DNA from: Priapulus caudatus
Lineage: Eukaryota; Priapulida; Priapulimorpha; Priapulimorphida; Priapulidae
Assembly (NCBI RefSeq): GCF_000485595.1
Contig: NW_014577063.1
Span: forward strand, 684,854 to 728,115
Direction: 5' to 3'
Length of the DNA: 43,262 nt
Part shown: positions 22,866 through 34,719 of the stretch, in pieces
Position numbering within the stretch: the first letter of the stretch is position 1
How the letters are laid out: the number at the start of each line of letters is the position of its first letter
Program-made: the position numbers and the translations under genes
Notes under the pieces: generated by a model
Database searches by the model: none
Told to the model about the DNA's origin: nothing
The model's input: only the letters and a program-made list of their open reading frames with translations

Positions 22866-23258
22866 TGCATACCACTCATACAACTGTACATTTATAAATA
22901 CATTTCTGGTTAGAGAGAAATATTACATAAACTAGGTAATATTATGTGTTATACATACACACAAATGGCAATGTTTCTCAATTGTTTTTTTACGAAATCA
23001 CAGTCAATAAACAACCGCTCGGTCTAGTTGTCTCTCACCTTTGACCCGAATTGGAAGATATTCGAATAACGCGGACGGTATGTGTTCGTAATGATAATAG
23101 TAATATAATATATTTTATCCGCAAGCATTAATTTATTAGTTTATTGTTTTGTTTTAATGCAATATAGATGCTTATTCAAGCAGTTTAAAGTAGAACACAA
23201 TGTCTATTTCAATGTCAATTTTTAACCGTCTTCGCGATCCTTAGAGTACATTCAGCAA

Positions 23259-23344
23259 TAGACTGGTACTCGCTCCCACCTCGATTACTCGATGGGTAAC
23301 CCAATGAGTAACTAAGCCGAGAAGTGGGACCTAGTACCAGTCTA
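23259..23344. mobile_element. 86-bp MITE with perfect 9-bp TSD
   Basis: The element starts TAGACTGGTACT and ends AGTACCAGTCTA, with a further ctcccac/gtggga match inside. The flanking 9-mers are identical: attcagcaa at 23250-23258 and 23345-23353. No coding capacity. Confidence 0.85.
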
Positions 23345-23764
23345 ATTCAGCAACCAATCAGCAAAATAACACAAATAAACATGGCGCGGAGTCATTGATT
23401 AGCGGAAACCATTAATTTAAGCATTTATCACATGTAACTGTTGTATTCTAGTTATATGAACTTTGTATAACACAACCCATTGTATTGCATATCAGGTGGG
23501 TTTACATGGAAGCAGATACTTTCTAATTTTTCGTATGTCTAACCGCTAACCGGCAGCTGAGAAACTGAGAAAGTACCACGATTCGATCTGTTCACCCGTA
23601 AATCGACCAGGCTCTCCGACTGTTACATGGCGTAGGATTTTTGTTTATGCCAACGTAGTGTTAAGCGAAAAGGGAACTTGTGGCTAGCACAAGCAATTCT
23701 TTAACACAAACAGAGCAAGCTTGACGCCGGGACCAGTCTACACAAAACGGCGCTTTAAGTTTAA

Positions 23765-24299
23765 GGCTGTTGCTCCTGCAACGGTACCGTCGCCGATTTT
23801 ATTTCTCTTAAAGTCACGGTACTGACGGTACTGACGCCTGATTGGTTGAGCTTGTTTTCTCGCGATATACATAGCACATCCAAAATTTTAATTTTAATAT
23901 GTCGCAGCAGCGTAACCGTTATAACGCTGGCGCCAAGTATGAATGGTCGCAGGATCGAATCCCATCCGTTTTCTAATTATTTTCCTGTTTTCTGTATTTT
24001 TCTATCTTTATCTGTTTAACATTTTTTTTCAATTAACGCAAATATTTACATGATTTATTTACAACATTTTAATAACAACAATTAATTTTTACAACAATTA
24101 AAAATTAAATTTTATTAATTTAATAGGGTTAGGGTTAGGGTTAGGGTTAGGGTTATCGTATATATCGTATAAAATCGTATATATAATATCGTACCAAAAG
24201 CAACGGTAGTTATTATTCGCCGATAGATGGCGCTGGCATCACTACCGTGACTTTAAGAGAGAAAAAATCGGCGACGGTACCGTTGCAGGAGCAACAGCC
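23765..24299. mobile_element. 535-bp inverted-repeat element with 9-bp TSD, enclosing a SINE-like unit
   Basis: The terminal inverted repeats are about 57 bp. The first 36 bases match exactly, starting ggctgttgctcctgcaacgg, followed by a near-match through ctcttaaagtcacggta. The flanks are taagtttaa at 23756-23764 and 24300-24308, identical. No transposase is seen. The interior contains the TTAGGG-ended unit at 23908-24156. A 9-bp duplication fits Mutator- or Merlin-like elements. Confidence 0.85.
23908..24156 (+). repeat. SINE-like unit ending in TTAGGG array, copy A
   Basis: A pol III B-box-like ggatcgaatcc (23952-23962) is followed by a T-rich body (cctgttttctgtatttttc, then caattaacgcaaatattta, ttacaacaatt). 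The unit ends in about five telomere-type GGGTTA repeats (24126-24156). The 5' edge is approximate. Confidence 0.7.
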
Positions 24300-24593
24300 T
24301 AAGTTTAAATACCACCAGTAGGCAGTAATCATGACATCACTCATCAGTAAACAAGTACTAGTACTAGTAGGGTAACTTCGTAAATCTATTCTCAATTTTC
24401 TGAAAATATATTTGTTAATGTTATATTTATAATCATGTATCTGATATATTTATATCATCATATATTTGAGAAAGGGTTTGTGCAAGAATCCTTCCTTTTA
24501 AACTGCTGTGTAGGCTGCCATTTTGTTAATCACGTGACTTTTGATAATCATGTGACTCGACACGTAGCGGTGATTGGCTGCCACTCATGATTT

Positions 24594-24652
24594 GTCGCCG
24601 ACCGCCGTATAGAAATAGAACCGTTTCTATTCCTGCGATCGCAGTCGGCGAC
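24594..24652. repeat. short imperfect hairpin
   Basis: gtcgccgac at the left and gtcggcgac at the right are inverted copies, with atagaaatagaac/gtttctat matching inside. It may be a small MITE, but no target duplication is evident. The word gtcggcgac recurs near 24749. Confidence 0.4.
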
Positions 24653-24659
24653 CGTATTT

Positions 24660-25690
24660 TCGATCGTAAGAGAACTCATTTCGAATTTAGTTGCCGATGT
24701 TTTTATCGGTGATCTGGCTGGTTTTTGACGTACGATCTTCAAATTTTGTCGGCGACTAGGTCGTAAGGGCGACCCGAGTTAGCCTTTAGTCTTTACTCTG
24801 GCTCTACTCTATTTCTACTGGCGGCGGTGTAGTGTAAGCCCTGCGCTCCCGCTCCTGTAGTAAGAACGAAGGGGCTACACCAGTAGAGCTAGCTCAACCC
24901 TAGCTCTACCCTATCCCATGATGTATGGTGTAGGTTCTTAGCGGCAAAGTTAGCTTATGCTATAGTACAGCCTACAGGGTCCTGTACTGTAGACTGTGTG
25001 GAGTGTAGTTCCTTGGCTTAGCTTCCGCTACACTGCCTACACAGTACCTACAGTCTACAGCCTAAGATGTACCTCAGTAGTAGTACTGTACCGTCTGTAA
25101 TTATCAGTGACAGTGTACAATTATTTATAATGTACCACAGAGACTGATATTGATAGACTGTGCCCTAGAAATTTATTGGTATATGATGTATCTCAGCATA
25201 CATTGCCATTTTCGCATTAGTTAAATGTGAAATGGGTTGGTGTCACCGTTATTAATGCACAGACTCTAGCAGTCCTACCAGTGAAGCCTCTGCTTGGTTA
25301 CATGCACAACATGACACATTGCCATGTTATATAATATATAGCATGTATATTATACAATATACATAGTGATTGAATGATATCAGATGTCAATAAAAACATT
25401 TATTTAGGCACTGTGTTATTATACTTGTTACTGTGTCATATTGGGTTCTGTAACCAACAGGTTGTGTAGTGTAGTGGTACCAATGGAATTGGCACTAATC
25501 TGTGTAGTGCATAAGTAAGGATGATAATTTGTTCATGGGTATAACCATTGTCGACTTCACAGCATCTCAAGCCTGCTTTACATAGTCTCTAGTCTTTATC
25601 CTAGAGGTAACCTATCAGACACCCAATCCTAATTAAGTCCACCTTGAATGTATAGGCCCATCAACTAGGATTAGATCCAACATAGTATTG
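24660..25690. other. non-coding DNA between repeats and the LRP 3' end
   Basis: No supported gene. The stretch 24790-25080 is rich in imperfectly repeated CTAC/GTAG words (tctactgg, gtgtagt, ctacag), probably degraded palindromic repeat. Confidence 0.4.
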
Positions 25691-25696
25691 TGAAAC

Positions 25697-25702
25697 TTTA
25701 TT
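25697..25702 (-). terminator. candidate polyadenylation signal of the LRP gene
   Basis: The minus strand reads AATAAA about 520 nt downstream of the LRP stop at 26219. Other hexamers exist nearby, such as tttatt on the plus strand near 25399. Confidence 0.35.
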
Positions 25703-26218
25703 TAAATTTAACAAAAACGTGTGATTTTCACCCTATTTAAATAATAATGAAATATAAACTTTTCAACGATAGAAAATCGTTTAAATAACATTTTATGGTT
25801 ATGGTTTATAGTTGTCGTTTTAACAATGCATTATAAAATATAAACCGCAAACAAAAACGAAGACCGGTGAAACAATATTCCACTCGCCACACAAATTCCA
25901 TACCCACTTAGTTGCTCTTCATAATATTCGTATATATCAGACTTTATATATTTCAAAGACAAATAATGATACACAGTTGAGAATGTGTGTGATGGAACAG
26001 ATTTGTCATTTAACGAAAAAAAGCCATTTTCAGTATAGAGGCAATGTATGATACAGTGCAAGAATATAGTAGGTAGTATCACCTCACCAATATGATTTGG
26101 TTGCAATTATCTCACTCATTAGTCTTCAAACAAAGTGGCTGTTTTTGATCCCTATCTGGTGTTTGAGCTCGTAGAAACTCGCTAATTTACATTTTAGGTC
26201 ACCAGATGGCAGCAGCAG

Positions 26219-26375
26219 TTACAATTTGCTGCTTGGCTTTCCGATGAGGGTGCTAATGCTGTTACATCGGATTCCGGAGTCGTCATCGTCAAACAAGTAA
26301 TCTGAGTCCTTGTTATCGGGAGAGGCCTCTTCAGCTTCCGAGTGTATGTCCGTAAGTGGAACTCGCATTAGACAC
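26219..26375 (-). CDS. LRP coding exon 7: C-terminal cytoplasmic tail
   Basis: The acceptor ATCCTGCAG at 26376-26384 is followed by 157 nt encoding [16 protein letters not shown], then a D/E/S-rich segment with [10 protein letters not shown], ending GKPSSKL at TAA (26219-26221). It joins in phase to a donor at 26740-26741 (ACAA|GTATAT) inside the end of the large exon. The open frame of the large exon, if unspliced, ends a few codons later at 26711, giving a shorter tail. Confidence 0.8.
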
Positions 26376-29300
26376 CTGCAGGATAGAATCGCGGGAACAC
26401 GATTAGATTTTCTTAATTTGAAAAGTCATCCAATTTTAGATGGTGGCAATACTTATATAAGTTGATCCATCAATACGTGTGACATTACTAATATTACTTT
26501 TGTTCAAAGAGCAATTATGTATGGATCCCCATAAAAATAAATGAATGTATGTATTGAAATAATACGGATTAAGCACACATTTTTATATAAGGGTCACATT
26601 TACAATCCAATAAAAAGTTTAAATACATCATCATATGCAAAATATTAAAGATTTCTTTGCAAGAGCAGAACATGATGTAATTATCACATTATACAATCCG
26701 TTCCATAGCATTAATCATAGGTATAACACTGCACAATATACTTGTTATGGTTGTTGTTGACTTCTTCTGGGTCGAAGCACGGATTCGTGTAGGCAGCCGT
26801 ATCTGTTCGGCCCTCATCCTTGAGTGAAGTCCAATCGTAGATGAAAGCTGCCTGGAACGGATTCTTTCCTATTCTCTTTCGGTAGTAATACAGCGCGAGT
26901 AGCACAGCTATCATAACGAGGACAAAGCATACTGCGCCGATCAACCATAGCATGCCAGATGCTGTCTTAAGCTCCTCCTCACACAATGTGCCACGATAAT
27001 TGTCTGTACAGACACAAAACCCCTCCCCGAATATGCCAGTAGAGCATGTGCCACCATTTTGGCAGCCGCAGACCGAACTCGTCTTTCCGTCGTCGTGGTG
27101 ACCAGTGCTATGGTACACTGCCCCACGTTCGTGTAGACACGTGTGGCCCTGTTGGCTAAGCGCACACAAGACTCCTGGGTACGACGTGCACGGATTGTCG
27201 CGGGCTTTCTGGAGGCTCGGATGCAGCACCAGCAGAGCCTGCGGGGTGTCGCGAGTACGGGGATTGAATTTCTGCAGCTCGGTCACATTTCTGCCGTTGT
27301 GCTTGTTCAACTTTAGCAGAGCTTTCTGTTCAGCGATGTACAGCCAACTTCCGAACATGGCCAACCCCTGCGGGTGGTACAAGTAGCCCGACTCCTTACC
27401 AAGTACCGTTCGCCTGTACAGTCCATTCAAATCAGAGCTGCCTACGTAGTCAAGACTAGCGTCAACCCAGTACACGTGCTCGTTGAACAAGTCTATCGTT
27501 AAGGAAAGCGGTTGTTCGATGTCAGTTTTTACTATCACGACTCTGTTCTGGCCGTCCATCGAAGCGCGCTCGATCTTTGCATTAGTGCCGCTGTCCGACC
27601 ACAGCATTAGACCCTTCAGTGGATGCAGTGCAATGCTACTCGGTCTGTCAATGTCCGATTGGATGATGCTGACGCACGAATCCGGCTTTCTACTGTTCCC
27701 GCGTTTCCCACACACAGTGATCTCCGACGATCCCTGGTCGGCGCAGTAAAGGTTACCGGTCACCCAGTCGTAGGCGATGCTCGCCGGAATCTCGATCACG
27801 CTGGTCACGACCGCCGCGTCGCTACCGGGCGTGAGCGAATGAACGGTCTCCTTGTACAAGTCCGTCCAGTATATCATTCCGGACTTGGCGTCTCCGCTCA
27901 GCGCGTAGATGCTCGACGGCCCCGTGCCCGCCTGGTAGATGCGATTCGCCGAGCCGTACTTTCTCACGGGGAGGGTCAGCGAGCGGATCTCGTGCTGGAG
28001 AGAGAAGACCAACACGGCGTTTGTCTCCAGCGGTCGGCAGGTGTGTCCGTCTGCCTGCAGGAGGAAGCCTTCCTCGCAGCGACACTCGTAGCTCGCTTTC
28101 GCGTTCACGCAGATCTGATCGCACTCGTGCGTCTCCTCGACGCACTCGTCTATATCGTGGCACGTGCGATTGTCGCCGCCCATGCGCTGCCCCGGGTAGC
28201 ATCGGCAGAGCGGGCCGAACGGTGTCGGCTGGCAGACGTCGCTGCAGCCGCCGTTGTTCCAGTTGTCGAGTCCGCATGCGTGCTGGCACCACTCGTCCTC
28301 GTCTGACGCGTCGCCGCAGTCGTTGCGTCCGTCGCAGACCGCCTGCCACCGTACGCACTCCATCGACTGGCACTGGAACTCGTCGTCAGCGCACTGCGCC
28401 GCGATCGCGTTGCAGTTCGGCGGCTCGTCGGACGCGTCTATGCAGTCGGCTTCGCCGTCGCAGTACCACTCGTGCGGGATGCACCGCTGGTGACCGGACG
28501 CGCACTCGAACTGTGCTTCCGGGTTGCAGTACACGGGCTCCGCGGCTTTGCAGCCGGTCTCGTCCGAGCCGTCGAGGCAGTCCGGCTCGCCGTTGCAGAC
28601 GCGACTCTGCGTCAGGCAGGTGTTCTCGGGGCAGTGGAAGTATCCGCCGCCGCAAGACGTGCAGTTGTTCTCGTCGGAGCCGTCCCTGCAGTCGCGCATC
28701 GCGTCGCACCAGTAGAGGGCGTCGATGCACTGGCCGCTGTCGCAGCGCACGCTGCCCGCGTCGCACGGAGCGCACGTCGTCGGCTTCTCGTCGGAGCCGT
28801 CCGGACAGTTGCGCGTGCCGTCGCAGACGTCCCGCTTCAGAACGCACGCGCCATCGTCGCACGTCCACTCGCTGTCTGCGCAGACCTTTTCCGACGTGCA
28901 GGTCTTGTTGTCGACGCCTTCGGAGAATCCGACGGGGCACTTACACGTTCGGCCGCCCGGAATCGGTAAACAAAAGTGACTGCAGCCGCCCTTGCCGGAC
29001 GAACACGCGTTGCTCACAGTGTTTTCTCTGTGCTGTACAACAGCGATATCTGTGTAGTTGTCAGCCGTGCTTAGAAGTAGTTTAGAAGTGCTTTCGTCGA
29101 GTATGCTATTGCGGATTTCGGTCACGTAAACTCTTTTCTCGCGTTTGTCAACCCAGTACATTTCACCTGAAAGCACTGACATAGAAATAACAGCATGTGA
29201 TCTGATCATTACCATACGCTCTGTTCCGTCAAGTGATATCGTTTCGACGAGGTCCCTTTTTGCGTCATACCAAAGCAGTCGATCGGTGATGTAATCTATT

Positions 29301-32300
29301 GCCAAGGTGACTGGAGTGCCGGTTGTTTCTTCGCGGATAAACTGTCTTATGTTGGTACCATCCATGAAGCTGACGTCAATGTGACCGTGGGTGCTGCACA
29401 AGGCCGTGAAGAACATTGTTCCTGCTGCCGGATGAACAACGATGGAAGTGGGTCTCTCTAGAGCGGTCATCTGTACGAGACGTAATCGATAAATATCTCC
29501 CAACGTCATGACATCGATAGATTGTCTCGCAGCATCTGCCAAATACATGTTGTTAGAAACAAAGTCTAAAGCCATATCCGTGATCATCGCTAGGCCTGTG
29601 GAAACCACGTTTCTCTCCTCCAGTGAGTCGAGGTCTATCGCGTTCAGCACATTACGTGTGGCGTCGCTGTAGTAGAGAGTGTGCTCTTTCTCGTCCACTG
29701 CAAGGGCGGTCACTTCTTGAAGTCCGACTACTGGTAGGTGCGTGTGATCCCCATTACCGAGCGACTCGGTATAGAGCTTTGTTATCTTGTCGTAGGACGA
29801 TACGAGAACGTATGGCATGTCGGATCGCTCCACGCAGATTCTGCCATTCGCGTGAAGCTTGTGACCAGCAGGGCAGGTGCACGTGTGACCTCCCTCCGCG
29901 GCTAATACGCAAAGATGACTGCAGCGGGCGCTTTGGCATGGGTTGCGTCCGGTTGGCTCCTGCACAGAATGGTATATGTGCAGGCCGATGGGTAGAATGT
30001 TGCGTTCTTTCAGGAGCGTATGCTGTTCATTACCGGTGAACTTGTTTGCAGACATGAGTGTCCACATCATCCAGTCCGACCAGTACAGTTTGTCTTGGAA
30101 CACAGCGATGCTGAATGGATGTGCCACGGATGTGACGTCGACCTCTCTTCTGTCAGTTCCATCAAGCCGAGAGGTCTCAACCTTCTGTAACTGAGTCTCG
30201 GTCCAATATAGTCGGCTTATCGCACTGTCCAGTGTAAGGGAATTAGGGTGTCCTAGAGAAGAACTAAACAGGGTGATGCGATTGGAGCCATCCATGTCGG
30301 CTCTCTCTATCTTTGGTTCTTGTCCCCAGTCAATCCAGTACATGGTTCCCATGGAAGGACTAATCACTAGATCCTTCGGATTCGACAAGCCCTTGACGAA
30401 ACTAGTGCAGATGATGCCTTCCAGGTCACAGGCGATGATCTCTTTGAGATTGCTGTCGATTACGTAGAGTCGTCTTGCCAACGAATCCACTGCTATCTTC
30501 TCCGGCCTGACGAATCCGTTACTAATCACCGTCGCAACAGATTCGCCACAGTTTCCCATAGAACACGATCGCACTTGGCAGCCATCTAACCAGTACATTT
30601 TACTATCTACGCTGTCGTAAGATACGCTTGTTATAGCGTGGCCCCCCTTGTAGACGGAGAAGTATTCAGCTTCGGCTTTCTCGAGGTAAATTGCCCGTAT
30701 CTCCTTTTTCGTTGAGAAAAAGAGCAGCGGATAAAGGCCTTCAGCTTCGCAAGTGTTTGCGGTTTTGCTGTATATATATCCAGAGGTACATTTACAAAGG
30801 TAGGTGCCGGGAACGTTTTCGCACACTTGACTACAAAGGCCATACTGGCCTTCACATTCGTTGATGTCCACGCAGGTTGAGGTCGTGTTTGACTCGGTCT
30901 TCGTGAAGCCGTGTGGACATGTGCAGAGAGCTCCAGCTGGTGTGTTCCAGCACTTGCCTCCCGTACACGTTGTGGTGTTGCACCTAAGTCATGAATGTTG
31001 AATTTCAATGTACATCACTGTGCATAACACTCCTGAGTATATATATATATATATAATGTAAATTTCGGGATTCAAGAGTACCCTTAAATGGAGAATTATC
31101 AATCATTCAAAACAAATGAATAACAATTAACATAACAAATATAACAATATAACAAACAATAATAATGATAATTCTTCAACAGCTTTCCACAGTTGCATAC
31201 TGCAATACTGCAAGTTATTGATTGATAGTAGTCAGAACATGCAAGTGAAAATAGTCAGAACATACCAAAGGATTGCAACTCATTAGTTAGGAGTGTGTCA
31301 TGTTAGGACTTCAGTATAACACAGGCAGACGAGTAATAGCACGTTAAGTAAAAATATCCTTACATGTTTGCTTGGCATAGGTCGTCTTCATCAGTTCCGT
31401 TGACACAGTCAGCATTTCCATCACAGAATTTCCTCAGGTGAATGCATTCTCCAGTACTGTCGGGCAGTCACATATATGGATGTTGTTATCAGTAAATTTA
31501 CTAACTACATAGTAATATCATATATGAGCTACACAGTCACAGGTATCAACTCAGAACTTGGGTAAAGATGAGCAGTGCTTGCCATATATATATATATTCT
31601 TATTTGGGTGCGTTCAGTAATGCATGTTTACCAATGCTGCTTAATGAATGTAATACCATACTGCTCATGCATTCCGCGTGCGTTACCTGAATGAGGACAG
31701 GTTTGTTTCCGTGTGGCATACCTGCAGGTGTACATGTCTTTCTCAATCATGCAGGTTTCTTCCACACTTTCACAATCGTCTTCGTCACTTCCATCGTAGC
31801 AGTCCTTCTTCCCGTCGCACCACTTTGATGCAGGCACACATCCAGTACCTGGGGATCTGCATTGCCAATCATTATATCAGGAGTGAATAGAGAAATTGAT
31901 GTGTTTTTTTCAAACATCAAAACATTTTTGTGAAACTGACTATAGACTTGAGGTAACAACCATAACATACACACGTATGCACACATACAAACGTATATTG
32001 ACGTGACACTATTAATACATTTCATTGTAACGCGTTATAGCAATATTACAGTGACACTTAGTATTGCCTATGTAAAAACCCCCATGATGGTCAAAAGTAA
32101 ACGCAGCTAGAAATTAAGACGTGTCGATTAGGCACTTAGGCATGTCGGATGATTTATAAGATGTTGCAAGGACCTGGCATGTCGGACCTGTATTTTTTAC
32201 AACACTAAGAAGACAATCGTTAGTGTTAATTGTGAAATCTTGATAAAAATGTGACGATTTATATTTCAATTGCATCTAATTACTCAGTAATGTAAAAATA

Positions 32301-34687
32301 TTTCATATTTACCTCAAAAATTACAACTATATTGTGTGTGCATGTCCCAAACTTTAGTACATAAGAATAATGTATCAGAAACTGTAATACTTTCTTGCTG
32401 TGTAGCGGTATTTACATGTTCAGATGGAATTAGAAACTGGCAATTCATGCTTTTAAGTTTTTTCTCCCAATAGATGGCGCAAGAACGTCATAGTATAATA
32501 CGGTCATAAGGCGGTTGCACGCCTTCTATTCTTAATGAAGGCTTCTATATATTGTGCACGGGGTCTTGGGTATTGTCACTTCAAACTGATTATTAGTGAT
32601 TAACATTAGCAGAGTCGTACCCGCTTTATTAGGACAGGTTGGGAGCCACGGAAAAGTCCCGATTAAGCAGCAGGGTGTTGTACGCTTTACCCTATTAAAA
32701 TAATGTCTCTGTGGACTGTTTTTAACGATGTGTGATGCACCCACTGATATCTACATAACTATCTGTACTAACTACTATATACTATATACCGCCCTGTTCG
32801 TATTTACTAAAGATGTAAGTTGATGCATCCATTTATTTGAGGCCCAAAAAGCAGGGACCACTGTACCACTATTTAGGGCAATGACTCACTTGTGTTCACT
32901 TAATGAGATCAATTTTCTGATTAATTTTTAAATTATATTTGTTAAACTGTGATCAAGGTTGCAAGTTATATTTATATCGTACTAACAGCGGCCCTAGTCT
33001 AGAAGACATGTCCCACAATACTTCATGTCTACAATACATTACACAATGGGTCATGTCTTCTAGAATAGCGCCCTAGCAGCACACACCGCATACATACCTG
33101 CAGGATTTCTCATGTTGTGAGCAAAGTTTCTGGCAGCCAGAGAGTTCATCAGAGCCATCAATACAGTCGTTCATGCCATCGCACACCCAGTGCTTGTTAA
33201 TGCACATCCTATTGTCGTGGCACTGGAATTCTGTTAGCAAATACCCATCCATTGATACGTATCAGGTAGATAATAGGGAGGAGTGTGACATCAATAAACA
33301 AGGGAAATTCGTCATTTACTAGCCTTATAATACCTACGATTTACTACGCGTAACTCATCCAACTTGAGCTCAAATCGGACACAGTACATTCGCCAATCAT
33401 CGTGCAAAATCGTTTCCTCGTAGACACCCGCAATCCGGAGATACAGCCTAAAACGTACGACACGATTCTCCATTCTTTGGCCATCAATCCAGCCCATTGC
33501 GCACCTATAATTCAGACAAAAGGCAGCAACACTGCTGCGCAGTCGCTGTGTTTGCTCTCTCGGATAGCTGAATGTGGCGTTGTGGCTCGCGGGGAGATTG
33601 GAGATCGACGCAACACTCGACGAGCTAATCATGCGGTTGGCGTGCGTGCGTGAAGGCATGCCAGCTATGTACAAAGGTGGCCTGTGTAGCTGTGTACCGG
33701 GTCAAAGGTTATCTCGCCGAGTGTTGATGCCTAATCTCCCCGCGAGCCACAACGCCACATTCAGCTATCCGAGAGAGCAAACACAGCGACTGCGCGGCAG
33801 TGTTGCTGCCTTTTGTCTGAATTATAGGCGCGCAATGGGCTGGATTGATGGCCAAAGAATGGAGAATCGTGTCGTACGTTTTAGGCTGTATCTCCGGATT
33901 GCGGGTGTCTACGAGGAAACGATTTCGCACGATGATTGGCGAATGTACTGTGTCCGATTTGAGCTCAAGTTGGATGAGTTACGCGTAGTAAATCGTAGGT
34001 ATTATAAGGCTAGTAAATGACGAATTTCCCTTGTTTATTGATGTCACACTCCTCCCTATTATCTACTCCTGATACGTATATATATACCAGGAGTAGATAA
34101 TAAGGAATTCCCTAGATAGATAAGGGGATTCCCTATTATCTACTCCTGATATATATACTCATTTATACTATACCTGCAATGAACTATACAATGAAAAAAA
34201 CTAGCAAATTACATAACAAAAATTTTGTCATCGGTCGCTGATCAAAGGACCCTGGTTACACTTCAAACAAAGTAGTGGATTGCTCTAAATGTTTATATTT
34301 AATTTCTTTTTAAATTATATAAAAATTTATATTTAAGATACTGTACCAGCCTTGGTTCTTCGGTTTTTAAGGCTAGTACACTGATACCGACTTCCCCATG
34401 TGACTGTATCAAAATTCCCACATCCATGAAGTGGCATTGCCAGCAAGGCGTTAAATTCATACACCCACTAAAATTTTCCCAATTTCTCCAAAGATGTACC
34501 AGTGTGCCCAACTCTCTCGCGCTCTCTCTCTATATCGCTCTCTCTCCCCCTCTCTCACTCTTGCTCTCTCTCTCTCTCTCGCGCTCTCTTTTTCTCGCGC
34601 TCTCTCTCGCTCGCTCTCTCTCTCTCGCGCGCTCTCTCTCTCTCTCTCGCTCTCTCGCTCTCTCTTGCTCTCTCTCTCGCTCTCTCT

Positions 34688-34719
<32 letters not shown>

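Noticed and set aside
24126-24156. TTAGGG array as evidence of a chromosome end
   Set aside because: Unique sequence continues on both sides and the array is the tail of a dispersed unit, so it is interstitial.
25831-26106. 91-codon minus-strand frame downstream of the LRP stop
   Set aside because: It lies in the probable LRP 3'UTR, is AT-rich, and has no domain or splice signal linking it to the gene.
27623-29085. Arg/Ala-rich frames opposite the LRP exon
   Set aside because: Shadows of the GC-rich LDLa region. The minus strand has LDLa, EGF and YWTD signatures.
33312-34020. Matching 120- and 148-codon frames on opposite strands ([16 protein letters not shown]...)
   Set aside because: Both are the same inverted arm of the 809-bp hAT-type MITE. 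There is no transposase signature, and the frame is open simply because the two arms are copies.
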